From Lachnospiraceae bacterium (GTDB lineage: Bacteria; Bacillota; Clostridia; Lachnospirales; Lachnospiraceae), in the NCBI GenBank assembly GCA_029068555.1, contig JAIECJ010000149.1:20694-84693 (forward strand): DNA of 64,000 bases. Direction: 5' to 3'. Under the pieces are notes generated by a model. The model was not told where the DNA came from, made no database searches, and saw only the letters and a program-made list of their open reading frames with translations. Shown in pieces: positions 38,701-46,706 of this stretch. The position numbers and the translations under genes are program-made. Numbering within the stretch: position 1 is the first letter of the stretch; every line of letters starts with the position of its first letter.

Positions 38701-41700
38701 GCGAACTGGCAGCTGCTTCTTGCCAATGGCGGAGCTGCCACAGCAGAGATTTCGGATAATGCGCTGCATATTACATCAACAAATGCAGGAACAGTGAATT
38801 ATGGTGTGCAGGTTGTACAGGCAAATCTGCCGATGGAGAACGGCGCCAAGTATAAACTGACCTACGATGCATATGCGGACGAAGCACGCACGATGATTAC
38901 AGGGATATCGGCTCCCGACAGGGGATATATCCGTTATCTGAACGATGCAACTGTCAATCTGACGACAGAAAAGCAGTCGTATGAGCACATTTTTGATATG
39001 ACTGGAGACAGTGATGCAAATGGCAGGGTAGAATTTAATCTTGGAAATCAAGGGTCTGTTGCGAAAGTCCACATCAGCAATGTGCGGCTGGCAAAGGAAG
39101 GCGATGCCGAGAAAGAGGAAAAAGGCGTACTGCCGGATGGCAATTATGTTTATAACGGGCAGTTTAATGAGGGCAATGAGCCGGGCAGACTACGCCTTGC
39201 GTATTGGGACTGGGATACCAGACAGTGCAAAGGCACAAGTGTATCTGTCACAAATGACAGCATACGCGAATTAAAGGTCGTTGTGCCGGAATCCGTGAAG
39301 GGTCTCGATAAGGTAACTGTATATCAGGAGGACATTGCGATTGCTGGCGGGAAGAAATACATTCTTAGCTTTGACGCCTATGCGGACAGGGATAAGACGA
39401 TACAGACTACAGTGGCAGGAAAAACTTTTGCGAGTGACTTGACGACAGGTAAGACGGGTTACAAATATGAGTTTGAGACACCCGCAGATTTAAACGGAAG
39501 TGCAATCTGTTTCCTGCTTGGAACTCCAGGCACGACATATATTGACAATGTGTGTGTCCGGGAAGACTGCATGATTGTTAACGGAGATTTTTCCAACGGA
39601 TTACTGGGCTATGAGGTGTACGTGAATGATGCGGCAAAGGTTCCGGATTATATTGTGGACTCTCTTAATGAAAAGGATGCATTATCCATGGATATCGCTG
39701 ACACTGGTGATCAGGATTGGTATATTCAGTTAAAACAGAGCGGCATTCAGCTCGAAAAGGATAAATGGTATAAGCTTTCGTTTGACGCCAAGTCAACCGT
39801 AGACAGGGAGATTATGTATGCGCTGCAGAGAGACGGCACAAGCGACGATAACTGGACGCCTTACTCCGGACAGCCAAAGGCAGCATTGACCGCAGAATTC
39901 CAGAGATTTGAAAGAGTGTTCAAAATGAGCTATGACACAGATCCGAATACAGTCCTTAGTATATCTATGGGCGCTGTCGGCGGAAATCAAATATCTCAAA
40001 AACACACAGTGGTAATTGATAATATTAGTCTGGAAGAGACAGAACCACAGGAAGAACCGCCTGTAGAGACAGGTAAGAACCTGATTGCAAACGGTGACTT
40101 TGCGGCAGGTGAAGAACACTGGGTAAAAGAAATAGGAGGAACAGCCGCAGCACAAGTAAGTTTTGCAGATGAAAAGGCAGTGTTCGACATTGCGGATGTT
40201 GGCGAAAATGACTGGGATATTAAGCTTCGGCACGAAGAACTTTTGCAGCTGGAAAAAGGTGCAAAATATCAGGTTAAGATGAAGATAAAGTCTACGGCTG
40301 CAAGGACAGTTAAGTATTCCTTCATGACGCCGCAGTATGCATGGTATGGCGGAGAGGATCTTCAACTGGATGCAGATGTAATAAAAGAAGTAGATTATGA
40401 GATGACGGTAGGAGAAGATCTTGACACAAGCAGTGAGATTACATTTGCAATCTCTATGGGCAAGATTGAGGGGAAAGACACACCGGTATCTATCATCGAA
40501 ATTGATGACATCAGTGTCATAAAAATGAGCGGAGATTCAGAGACACCGGAAGATCCAACTGAAACAAACCTGATAAAGAACGGGGATTTTGCAGACGGTA
40601 AGGAACCATGGACGGATTATGTGGATAATGCCGCATCTGCGAAAACAGCGTTTACGGGAAATAAGGCGCGGTACGAAATCACCAACACCGGAACAGCAGA
40701 CTGGAATATCCAGCTCAAGCAGGAGGGTCTGGCGATGGAAAAGGGAGCAAAATATAAAGTAAACTTTAAGATAGCTTCCTCGGTGGACAGACAGGTAAGA
40801 GTCGCAATTATGGGAACAGGCGATGCATGGTGCGCCGGAGCAGACATTGACCTGACCAGAAATAAGCTGAAATCATTCAGCCAGATTATGACACTGGGAG
40901 AAAATTATACAGAAGGAACAGTTGCATTCCAGATATCTATGGGCAAGCTTGGAGAGACAGAGCTGGAAGCACATGCGATTGAGATTTCGGCTATCAGCAT
41001 TACGAAGGTTGATGATGATGCAGCGGCAGATGAAGTGGCAGACGAGGATACGGAAATAGCGCCGCCGGCCGGAGGTGACGAACCTGAACCAGAGGAGCCG
41101 CAGCCGACGACTCCGGAAAATCTGATAAAGAACGGGGATTTTGCAGACGGTAAGGAACCATGGACGGATTATGTGGATAATGCCGCATCTGCGAAAACAG
41201 CGTTTACGGGAAATAAGGCGCGGTACGAAATCACCAACACCGGAACAGCAGACTGGAATATCCAGCTCAAGCAGGAGGGTCTGGCGATGGAAAAGGGAGC
41301 AAAATATAAAGTAAACTTTAAGATAGCTTCCTCGGTGGACAGACAGGTAAGAGTCGCAATTATGGGAACAGGCGATGCATGGTGCGCCGGAGCAGACATT
41401 GACCTGACCAGAAATAAGCTGAAATCATTCAGCCAGATTATGACACTGGGAGAAAATTATACAGAAGGAACAGTTGCATTCCAGATATCTATGGGCAAGC
41501 TTGGAGAGACAGAGCTGGAAGCACATGCGATTGAGATTTCGGCTATCAGCATTACGAAGGTTGATGATGATACAGCGGCGGATGAAGTGGCAGACGAGGA
41601 TACGGAAATAGCGCCGCCGGCCGGAGGTGACGAACCTGAACCAGAAGCTGCCGCTGATGACAACAAAAATGCAGAATCAGAGTATGAGGAGCAGAAGACT

Positions 41701-41862
41701 GCCGGGCAGGAGTCAGATGAGCCGCAATCGGCTGAAACCGAGGAATCAGACGAGACCCAGTCTAATAAGACTGAGGAATCAGACGAGATCGAATCGACCG
41801 AAACCGAGGAATCAAAAGAAACAGAATCCATTGAAACAGAGGAAACAGAGGATTCAGAATAA
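35752..41862 (+). CDS. Giant secreted modular GH16 beta-glucanase
   Basis: 2036 aa. Signal peptide to about residue 30; six to seven bacterial Ig-like (Big_2) domains to about 605 (VEWSSSDKKIAVVNQNGLVTAKGAG is one repeat type); two Cys-pair ribbon motifs (CKKCGGKEQ, CSRCGAENTRSIPV) at about 625-690; a GH16 catalytic domain about 695-945 with GEIDVMEVHG (Glu813 nucleophile, Asp815, Glu818 acid/base); then six CBM4_9-like modules (each starting NGDF or NGQF). The last two are nearly identical copies. The C-terminus is an acidic Glu/Ser/Thr repeat without sorting signal. It probably hydrolyses beta-1,3- or mixed-linkage glucan outside the cell. ATG 35752 is used here; GTG 35758 has better spacing from AAAGGA and may be the true start. 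Confidence 0.92.
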   Translation: MRVKKKVHRSIKGLMLAVMLTLFAGSIAVSAENIFSINFDSYTVNIGDEDKLELQIENLPENKKTKWVSWNENVAAVDQVGETGVVTAIRKGKAIISSGVGFPRETCVVTVVEPSIKLNKAAATIYCAPSASGKKNELRGETVQLKANVKGADKAVEWSSSDKKIAVVNQNGLVTAKGAGNVVITAAANGQEAKCIIAVKETNITLNMDVMRLSTKGTGSSVKLVPTVVGANQKITWKSNNTKVATVSGGKVTGKKTGLTWVTASANGVQKGCLVIVEEGLISIDEEQVRLYATGSTPETTQYETKQLKTNAAKTDTVQWSSSDENIAVVQNGLVTAKGVGTAVITAECSGKKDTCKVEVIDTAIDIKENVVHLKTKGAARTYTVDFRVTGRKNAVKWTSSDTKVASVSKGKITAKKEGTATITAEANGVKDTVMVTVKAFDPTITLNQSEYTLYTKGKGNTVTLKAVVDGANKKVAWNSSNKNVAVVSEKGKVTIPSGNDAVDGRTLITATANGVTAKCWIRVRETRVIPEKNYYLLNIGKKDRIDVDIVGADQSVKYKSTDTKVVTVDSKGNITGKKNGTAYIEVKANNVTRKCQVTVTDCTEHEWEPVTEVDREKDDREADCEESGLTTSVCKKCGGKEQQVTLPLGHKFGRWTVEAKATENAAGLEKQVCSRCGAENTRSIPVKNKTEAADAYKLVWEDDFKGDKLDTSVWNYEIHDPGWVNAELQAYVDSDKNTYVKDGKLYIQALKEVKDGKAYYTSGRINTKGKKNYQYGRFEVSAKVPSGKGFLPAFWMMPEDEGYYGQWPKCGEIDVMEVHGSALSTTYGTLHFGEPHTQKQGSYTLPEGQTNFGEDFHVFACEWDPGEFRFYVDDILFYTVNDWFTQKTGFGKVAYPAPYDQPFYMILNLAVGGSWVGYPDDNDVFEENAQFVIDYVRVYQKDSYDTDVDKPENEVMLRDPDETGNYIINGDFAKAEDLTREDANWQLLLANGGAATAEISDNALHITSTNAGTVNYGVQVVQANLPMENGAKYKLTYDAYADEARTMITGISAPDRGYIRYLNDATVNLTTEKQSYEHIFDMTGDSDANGRVEFNLGNQGSVAKVHISNVRLAKEGDAEKEEKGVLPDGNYVYNGQFNEGNEPGRLRLAYWDWDTRQCKGTSVSVTNDSIRELKVVVPESVKGLDKVTVYQEDIAIAGGKKYILSFDAYADRDKTIQTTVAGKTFASDLTTGKTGYKYEFETPADLNGSAICFLLGTPGTTYIDNVCVREDCMIVNGDFSNGLLGYEVYVNDAAKVPDYIVDSLNEKDALSMDIADTGDQDWYIQLKQSGIQLEKDKWYKLSFDAKSTVDREIMYALQRDGTSDDNWTPYSGQPKAALTAEFQRFERVFKMSYDTDPNTVLSISMGAVGGNQISQKHTVVIDNISLEETEPQEEPPVETGKNLIANGDFAAGEEHWVKEIGGTAAAQVSFADEKAVFDIADVGENDWDIKLRHEELLQLEKGAKYQVKMKIKSTAARTVKYSFMTPQYAWYGGEDLQLDADVIKEVDYEMTVGEDLDTSSEITFAISMGKIEGKDTPVSIIEIDDISVIKMSGDSETPEDPTETNLIKNGDFADGKEPWTDYVDNAASAKTAFTGNKARYEITNTGTADWNIQLKQEGLAMEKGAKYKVNFKIASSVDRQVRVAIMGTGDAWCAGADIDLTRNKLKSFSQIMTLGENYTEGTVAFQISMGKLGETELEAHAIEISAISITKVDDDAAADEVADEDTEIAPPAGGDEPEPEEPQPTTPENLIKNGDFADGKEPWTDYVDNAASAKTAFTGNKARYEITNTGTADWNIQLKQEGLAMEKGAKYKVNFKIASSVDRQVRVAIMGTGDAWCAGADIDLTRNKLKSFSQIMTLGENYTEGTVAFQISMGKLGETELEAHAIEISAISITKVDDDTAADEVADEDTEIAPPAGGDEPEPEAAADDNKNAESEYEEQKTAGQESDEPQSAETEESDETQSNKTEESDEIESTETEESKETESIETEETEDSE
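40570..41648 (+). repeat. Tandem 552-bp duplication within the GH16 gene
   Basis: Sequence from 40570 recurs from 41122 (offset 552 bp) for about 527 bp with only a few changes visible (for example GATGATGCAGCGGCAG against GATGATACAGCGGCGG). The repeated unit encodes one CBM4_9-like module plus its acidic linker ending GGDEPEPE. In-frame, so the protein gains one module. Confidence 0.93.
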
Positions 41863-41960
41863 ACAGGTTCCATCAAAAACAAGGAATCGCGGAACTGACA
41901 GATGCGGTGGAAACACGAAAAAGCGAAAAAATGTCTGCCTGAATCAAGAGGAGAACACAG

Positions 41961-44501
41961 GTGAAAAAGAGACCAAAAGCAGGAAAACTGCTGTCTGTGG
42001 CACTCGTTCTGGCATTGACTGCGGGAGGCTGCGGGACAACAACCCCAAGCGAGCCTCCCTACAGTTCTGCCAAAGGTGCAGCAACAGATACAGCAGAAGA
42101 ACAAGGCAAAAATGAATGTGCCGACGGGCATGAATTTGGAGGATGGACAGTGGGAACAGAAGCAACAGAAAACTCAGAGGGATTGGAAAATCAGGTATGC
42201 AGCCGCTGTGGCGCGGAAAATACCAGAAGTATTCCGGTGAAAAGCAAGGGCGAGCATATCTACAAGCTTATCTGGGAAGACGAGTTTGAGGGTGATAGGC
42301 TGAATACAGACGACTGGAACTATGAGTACCATGAACCAGGATGGGTGAATGCCGAACTGCAGGAGTATGTGGATTCGGAGAAAAATACTTATGTGAAAGA
42401 CGGAAAGCTTTATATTCAGGCGCTTAAGGAAATTGTTGACGGCAAGCCGTATTACACATCAGGAAGGGTCAACACGCAGGGCAAGCATGACTTTCAGTAT
42501 GGAAGATTTGAGGCAAGGGCAAAGGTGCCTAGTGGCAAAGGATTTTTGCCTGCATTTTGGATGATGCCGACAGATGAGAGCTACTACGGACAGTGGCCAA
42601 AGTGCGGTGAGATAGACATCATGGAGGTGCATGGCAGCGAACTCACTACAACATATAGTACACTCCATTTTGGAGAGCCGCATACACAGGCACAGACATC
42701 TTATAAAGTAGAGACAGGGGAGAAAAATTTTGGTGAGGATTTTCATGTATTTGCGTGTGAGTGGGATCCGGGCGAATTTCGTTTCTATGTTGACGGCAGG
42801 CTGATTGGGACATTCAATGACTGGTTTTCGAAAAAAGATGGTTTTGGCGAGGTGGCTTATCCAGCACCGTATGACCAGACGTTTTACATGATACTGAACC
42901 TTGCAGTGGGCGGCAGCTGGGTAGGATATCCTGACGATGACGACGTGTTTGCCGAAAATGCACAGTTTGTCATTGATTATGTGCGGGTATATGAGAAGGA
43001 AAGCTATGACACTAATGTAAGTAAGCCGGTAAACGAGGTGAGCCTTGGAGAACCTGATGAAACAGGAAACTTTGTCATAAACGGCGATTTCTCACAAGCA
43101 GAGGACATGACTAAGGAAAATTCGCACTGGCGGCTGCTCCTGGCAGAAGGCGGCAGGGGGGAGACAGAGATTTCCGAAAATACACTGCATATCATGTCAG
43201 AGAGTGCGGGCACAGTCAACTACGGGGTGCAGATCGTTCAGGCGGATATGCCGATGGAGAAGGGCGCAAGGTATAAGCTGATGTATGATGCCTATGCAGA
43301 TGAGGCGCGCACTATGGTTACGAATGTGACTGCGCCTGACAAGGGATATATACGCTATCTTGCAGACACGACAGTAGAGCTGACGACAGAGAGGCAGTCA
43401 TATGAGCACGTTTTTGATATGACTGGGGACAGTGATGCAAACGGCAGAATTGAGTTTAATCTTGGAAACCAGGGTTCGATAGCGTCAGTCCATGTCAGCA
43501 ATGTCCGACTGGAAAAGGCGGGTGAGGCGGCACAGGAAGAAAAGGGCGTACTGCCAGATGGTAATTATGTATATAACGGAGAATTTAACGAAGGAAATGA
43601 TCCGGACAGACGGCGGCTTGCATACTGGGACTGGGATATTACACAGTGCGGGGAAGCAACGGTTGCCGTCACGGATGACAAAGAACGTGAACTGAGGGTG
43701 ACTGTTCCGGAGACGGTATCTTCCTTGGAGCAGGTAGTCGTAAGCCAGAAACCGATAGCAGTTACGGGGGGAAAGAAGTTTGTCTTGAGCTTTGACGCTT
43801 ATGCGGATAAGGCGGGTACGATACAGACAGCTATCGCCGGGCAGATTTTTGACAGTAAATTGACGACAGATAAAACGGCTTTTAAATATGAGTTTGAGAC
43901 ACCACAGGGCTTAAAAGACACAGAGCTTCGTTTCCTGCTTGGAATGGCAGGGGCGGTCTATATCGACAATGTGCGTATCCGCGAGGACAGCATCCTTGTG
44001 AACGGTGATTTTTCAAGCGGAATGACAGGGTATGAGGTATATGTGCACGATGCGGCGAAGGTTTCTGATTATATCGTAGATGCGCTAAATGAGGACAATG
44101 CGTTCTCGATGGACATTGCAGACACCGGTTCAGAGGGGTGGCATATCCAGTTAAAGCAGAATGACATTAGGCTTGAGAAGGGCAAGTGGTATAAGCTTGC
44201 ATTTGACGCCAAGGCAACAAAAGACAGGACAATCATGTATGCGCTGCAGAAAGACGGGTCAGAGCACAAGGATGTCAGCGGCGCTGAGGATTGGACAGCA
44301 TATTCTGGCGAGCAGATGGCAGAGGTGACAAGAGACTACCAGAATTTTGCTATTGTGTTTGAGATGAAATACGACACAGACCCCGGCACGATACTCAGTA
44401 TTTCAATGGGCGCTGTTGGCGGAAAGCAGATATCCGAAAGGCACAGCGTCGTGATTGACAATATCACATTGGAAGAAACAGCTCCGGTATCAGGCGAATA
44501 G
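41961..44501 (+). CDS. Lipoprotein GH16 beta-glucanase with three CBMs
   Basis: 846 aa, GTG start with GAGGAG at proper spacing. Lipoprotein-type signal ending LTAGGC (Cys24), so membrane-tethered. A single Cys-pair ribbon motif CSRCGAENTRSIPVK precedes the GH16 domain (about 95-345) with GEIDIMEVHG, Glu217, Asp219, Glu222. Three CBM4_9-like modules follow (about 370-525, 530-680, 680-840; NGDFSQAED, NGEFNEGND, NGDFSSGMT). It is a paralogue of the upstream giant GH16 across catalytic domain and first three CBMs, but lacks the Ig region and the extra CBMs. A surface-held enzyme beside a freely secreted or wall-embedded one suggests a two-step attack on beta-glucan. Confidence 0.91.
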   Translation: MKKRPKAGKLLSVALVLALTAGGCGTTTPSEPPYSSAKGAATDTAEEQGKNECADGHEFGGWTVGTEATENSEGLENQVCSRCGAENTRSIPVKSKGEHIYKLIWEDEFEGDRLNTDDWNYEYHEPGWVNAELQEYVDSEKNTYVKDGKLYIQALKEIVDGKPYYTSGRVNTQGKHDFQYGRFEARAKVPSGKGFLPAFWMMPTDESYYGQWPKCGEIDIMEVHGSELTTTYSTLHFGEPHTQAQTSYKVETGEKNFGEDFHVFACEWDPGEFRFYVDGRLIGTFNDWFSKKDGFGEVAYPAPYDQTFYMILNLAVGGSWVGYPDDDDVFAENAQFVIDYVRVYEKESYDTNVSKPVNEVSLGEPDETGNFVINGDFSQAEDMTKENSHWRLLLAEGGRGETEISENTLHIMSESAGTVNYGVQIVQADMPMEKGARYKLMYDAYADEARTMVTNVTAPDKGYIRYLADTTVELTTERQSYEHVFDMTGDSDANGRIEFNLGNQGSIASVHVSNVRLEKAGEAAQEEKGVLPDGNYVYNGEFNEGNDPDRRRLAYWDWDITQCGEATVAVTDDKERELRVTVPETVSSLEQVVVSQKPIAVTGGKKFVLSFDAYADKAGTIQTAIAGQIFDSKLTTDKTAFKYEFETPQGLKDTELRFLLGMAGAVYIDNVRIREDSILVNGDFSSGMTGYEVYVHDAAKVSDYIVDALNEDNAFSMDIADTGSEGWHIQLKQNDIRLEKGKWYKLAFDAKATKDRTIMYALQKDGSEHKDVSGAEDWTAYSGEQMAEVTRDYQNFAIVFEMKYDTDPGTILSISMGAVGGKQISERHSVVIDNITLEETAPVSGE

Positions 44502-44582
44502 GAACCGCTGCGCCTCCGGCTTCCGGTAACAGATACCAAACAGGCTTTTTATTTTCAGGATATAGAGGGTGAGGAGACAAGG

Positions 44583-46442
44583 ATGCTTAAAGGTTATAAG
44601 ATTATAGCGCTGTGCCTGTCAGCGATTCAGGATGCCTCAAATATTTGTTTTATCTCAGAGCTCAACGATGTGCTCTGCAAGCATGGATATAGGATTTTTC
44701 TCTATCATATGAGCACTGATATGGGATGGTGCGACAATGTCAGGGATTCGGAGACTCTGGTTTTTAATTTGATAGATTATTCTATCGTTGACACAGTTGT
44801 TATCATGGATGAGAAAATAAAAAGCCGGACAGTGACAGAACATATCATACATAATGCGAAAGCGGCGGGGGTACCAATAATCATAGTTGACGGGCAATGC
44901 GATGGCTGTACCAATGTGCGGTTTGATTACAGGGCGGGTATTGAAAAGATTGTCAGGCATGTGGTGACTGAACATAACCCCCAAAAGCTGCACTTTATGG
45001 CAGGAAACCGCGGGAATCAGTTTTCAGAGGAACGTATCAAGGTGTTTGAAAGGGTTTTGGAAGAATACGGGATTGGCTTTGACAGGGAGCGTATGGTTAG
45101 CTATGGTGATTTTTGGGCACGGCCCACTATCAAGGCAACCCTTCGCCTTATTGAAAACGGTCATGTGCCAGAGGCAATAATCTGTGCCAATGACGTTATG
45201 GCAATCAATGTTGCGGCAGTCCTGATAAAGAACGGATACCGCATACCAGAGGACATCATCATAACAGGCTTTGACGGAATTGAGGAGATACACATGACAC
45301 AGCCGCGAATCACGACATGCTGCTGTGACTTTAGGGAACTTGCTGGTATTGTTATTGATCTGATTCGGAAGGGAACACCGGCAGGAGACTACTACGCGCA
45401 GCCGAGGCTTATGCTTTCGGAGTCCTGTGGCTGTACGTATGATTCAAAGATTGACATACTAAACAGCTTCAGCCAGTTAAACAGCAGGTTCTACAGGTAT
45501 CAGGATGATAATCAAGTGCTGACCCAGATTGCCGAGGACATGCAGGGATGCAGGCATATAGAGGAGGTTCCGGCTATGATGGGGCATCGCGTAATGAACC
45601 ATATGTGCTGTTACCTGAACCAGTGGTGTACAGATAATTCCGTTGATCCGATGACAATGCATCAGGACAGCTTTGATGATGAGATGTATATTTTATATAA
45701 TGCAGAGGCTCCAAAGCCGTTCGTCCCAATGAAATTTGCACGCAAGGGTATTATTCCGAATCTTGATGAACTTTTGGAACGGAGGTATCCGCTGATATTT
45801 ATGGAACTTGACTTTATGAATGTAACTTTTGGATATGTCTGTTTTTGTTACAAGAGTTGTGACAGCACGGATTACACCAAAATTCCGCAGATTGTGACTG
45901 CCGTTAACATGGGTATCGGCGGGCTGCTGAACAAGCGGTACCAGAATTACCTGGCAAAGCGGATTGAACATATTTACATTCATGATTCGCTGACCGGACT
46001 GTACAACCGTCTTGGATTCAACCGCGAGTTCGAGAAACTGACAAAACGTGTAAGGGAAAAGGAGGGCATTGTCACTGTCGTTCTGGCAGATCTGGATGGA
46101 CTAAAGGGCATCAATGACAACTATGGACATGCAGCGGGGGACAACGCGATTCATACTGTGGCAATCGCACTGAAAAGCAGCTGTCCGGAGGGGGCACTGT
46201 GTGTCAGATTTGGCGGTGACGAGATGCTTGCTGTCATGGAAGGTGACTATGAAATAAGTGTAATTCGGGAAAAAATGAAAAACTGGCTCGAAGACTACAA
46301 CAGCAAGGCATGCAACCCTTATACTGTCTCGGCAAGTCTCGGCATCCTTAGCACGGACGATACGGAGGAACTTGAATTTGAGGATTTGCTCAAAAGAGTT
46401 GATGCGCTGATGTATCAGGAAAAGCGCAGGAAGAAAAAATAA
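44583..46442 (+). CDS. Diguanylate cyclase with periplasmic-binding-protein-like sensor domain
   Basis: 619 aa, no signal peptide or TM segment, so cytoplasmic. Residues about 5-285 form a LacI/GalR-type sugar-binding fold without the DNA-binding HTH (VPIIIVDGQCDG, PEAIICANDVMAINVAAVL, IIITGFDGIEEIHMTQPRITT). A middle domain (about 290-455) is unassigned. The GGDEF domain (about 465-615) has DSLTGLYNRLGF, DLDGLKGINDNYGHAAGD and the active site RFGGDEM at 542-548; GGDE is intact, with Met replacing the last Phe. No RxxD inhibitory site precedes it. It would make c-di-GMP in response to a small ligand, possibly a sugar. It lies 81 bp after the lipoprotein GH16 gene, same strand, with GAGGAG RBS. 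Confidence 0.9.
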   Translation: MLKGYKIIALCLSAIQDASNICFISELNDVLCKHGYRIFLYHMSTDMGWCDNVRDSETLVFNLIDYSIVDTVVIMDEKIKSRTVTEHIIHNAKAAGVPIIIVDGQCDGCTNVRFDYRAGIEKIVRHVVTEHNPQKLHFMAGNRGNQFSEERIKVFERVLEEYGIGFDRERMVSYGDFWARPTIKATLRLIENGHVPEAIICANDVMAINVAAVLIKNGYRIPEDIIITGFDGIEEIHMTQPRITTCCCDFRELAGIVIDLIRKGTPAGDYYAQPRLMLSESCGCTYDSKIDILNSFSQLNSRFYRYQDDNQVLTQIAEDMQGCRHIEEVPAMMGHRVMNHMCCYLNQWCTDNSVDPMTMHQDSFDDEMYILYNAEAPKPFVPMKFARKGIIPNLDELLERRYPLIFMELDFMNVTFGYVCFCYKSCDSTDYTKIPQIVTAVNMGIGGLLNKRYQNYLAKRIEHIYIHDSLTGLYNRLGFNREFEKLTKRVREKEGIVTVVLADLDGLKGINDNYGHAAGDNAIHTVAIALKSSCPEGALCVRFGGDEMLAVMEGDYEISVIREKMKNWLEDYNSKACNPYTVSASLGILSTDDTEELEFEDLLKRVDALMYQEKRRKKK

Positions 46443-46463
46443 TGGTGGATGGATGATGACTTG

Positions 46464-46622
46464 CTACAAACGTTACAATTCACACCAACGCGAGTTTTCA
46501 TCAGCTTATAAGTTATTGAGGTGTGAATTATAACAGATCTTGCACACAAAATGCTAAAAGGCAAGCATTTTGGCGCACGATTCCCACTACCTTGGTGTAG
46601 GTGTGAACAGTAACCTACAAAC
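46464..46622 (-). mobile_element. 143-bp MITE, copy 2, with 8-bp target duplication
   Basis: Element 46472-46614, inverted relative to copy 1. CTACAAAC flanks it on both sides (46464-46471 and 46615-46622). It separates the diguanylate cyclase stop from its terminator. Confidence 0.92.
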
Positions 46623-46624
46623 AG

Positions 46625-46664
46625 CAGGGTGAAAACAAGATTGTTTTTCGCCCTGTTATTTTTT
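46625..46664 (+). terminator. Intrinsic terminator downstream of the diguanylate cyclase gene and MITE
   Basis: CAGGGTGAAAA / TTTTTCGCCCTG hairpin followed by TTATTTTTT. The MITE copy 2 lies between the coding region and this hairpin. Confidence 0.75.
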
Positions 46665-46673
46665 GCAAAGGTC

Positions 46674-46682
46674 TGTTATAAT
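46674..46682 (+). promoter_or_regulatory. Extended -10 promoter of pepF
   Basis: TGTTATAAT (TG-n-TATAAT) with AAGGAGG and the ATG of pepF 25 bp further on. No convincing -35, as is usual for extended -10 promoters. Confidence 0.5.
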
Positions 46683-46706
46683 AACGGTAAAAGGAGGACA
46701 TGTAAA

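Noticed and set aside
40617..41399. Two identical 76-aa minus-strand frames
   Set aside because: Produced by the 552-bp tandem duplication in the GH16 gene, not genes.
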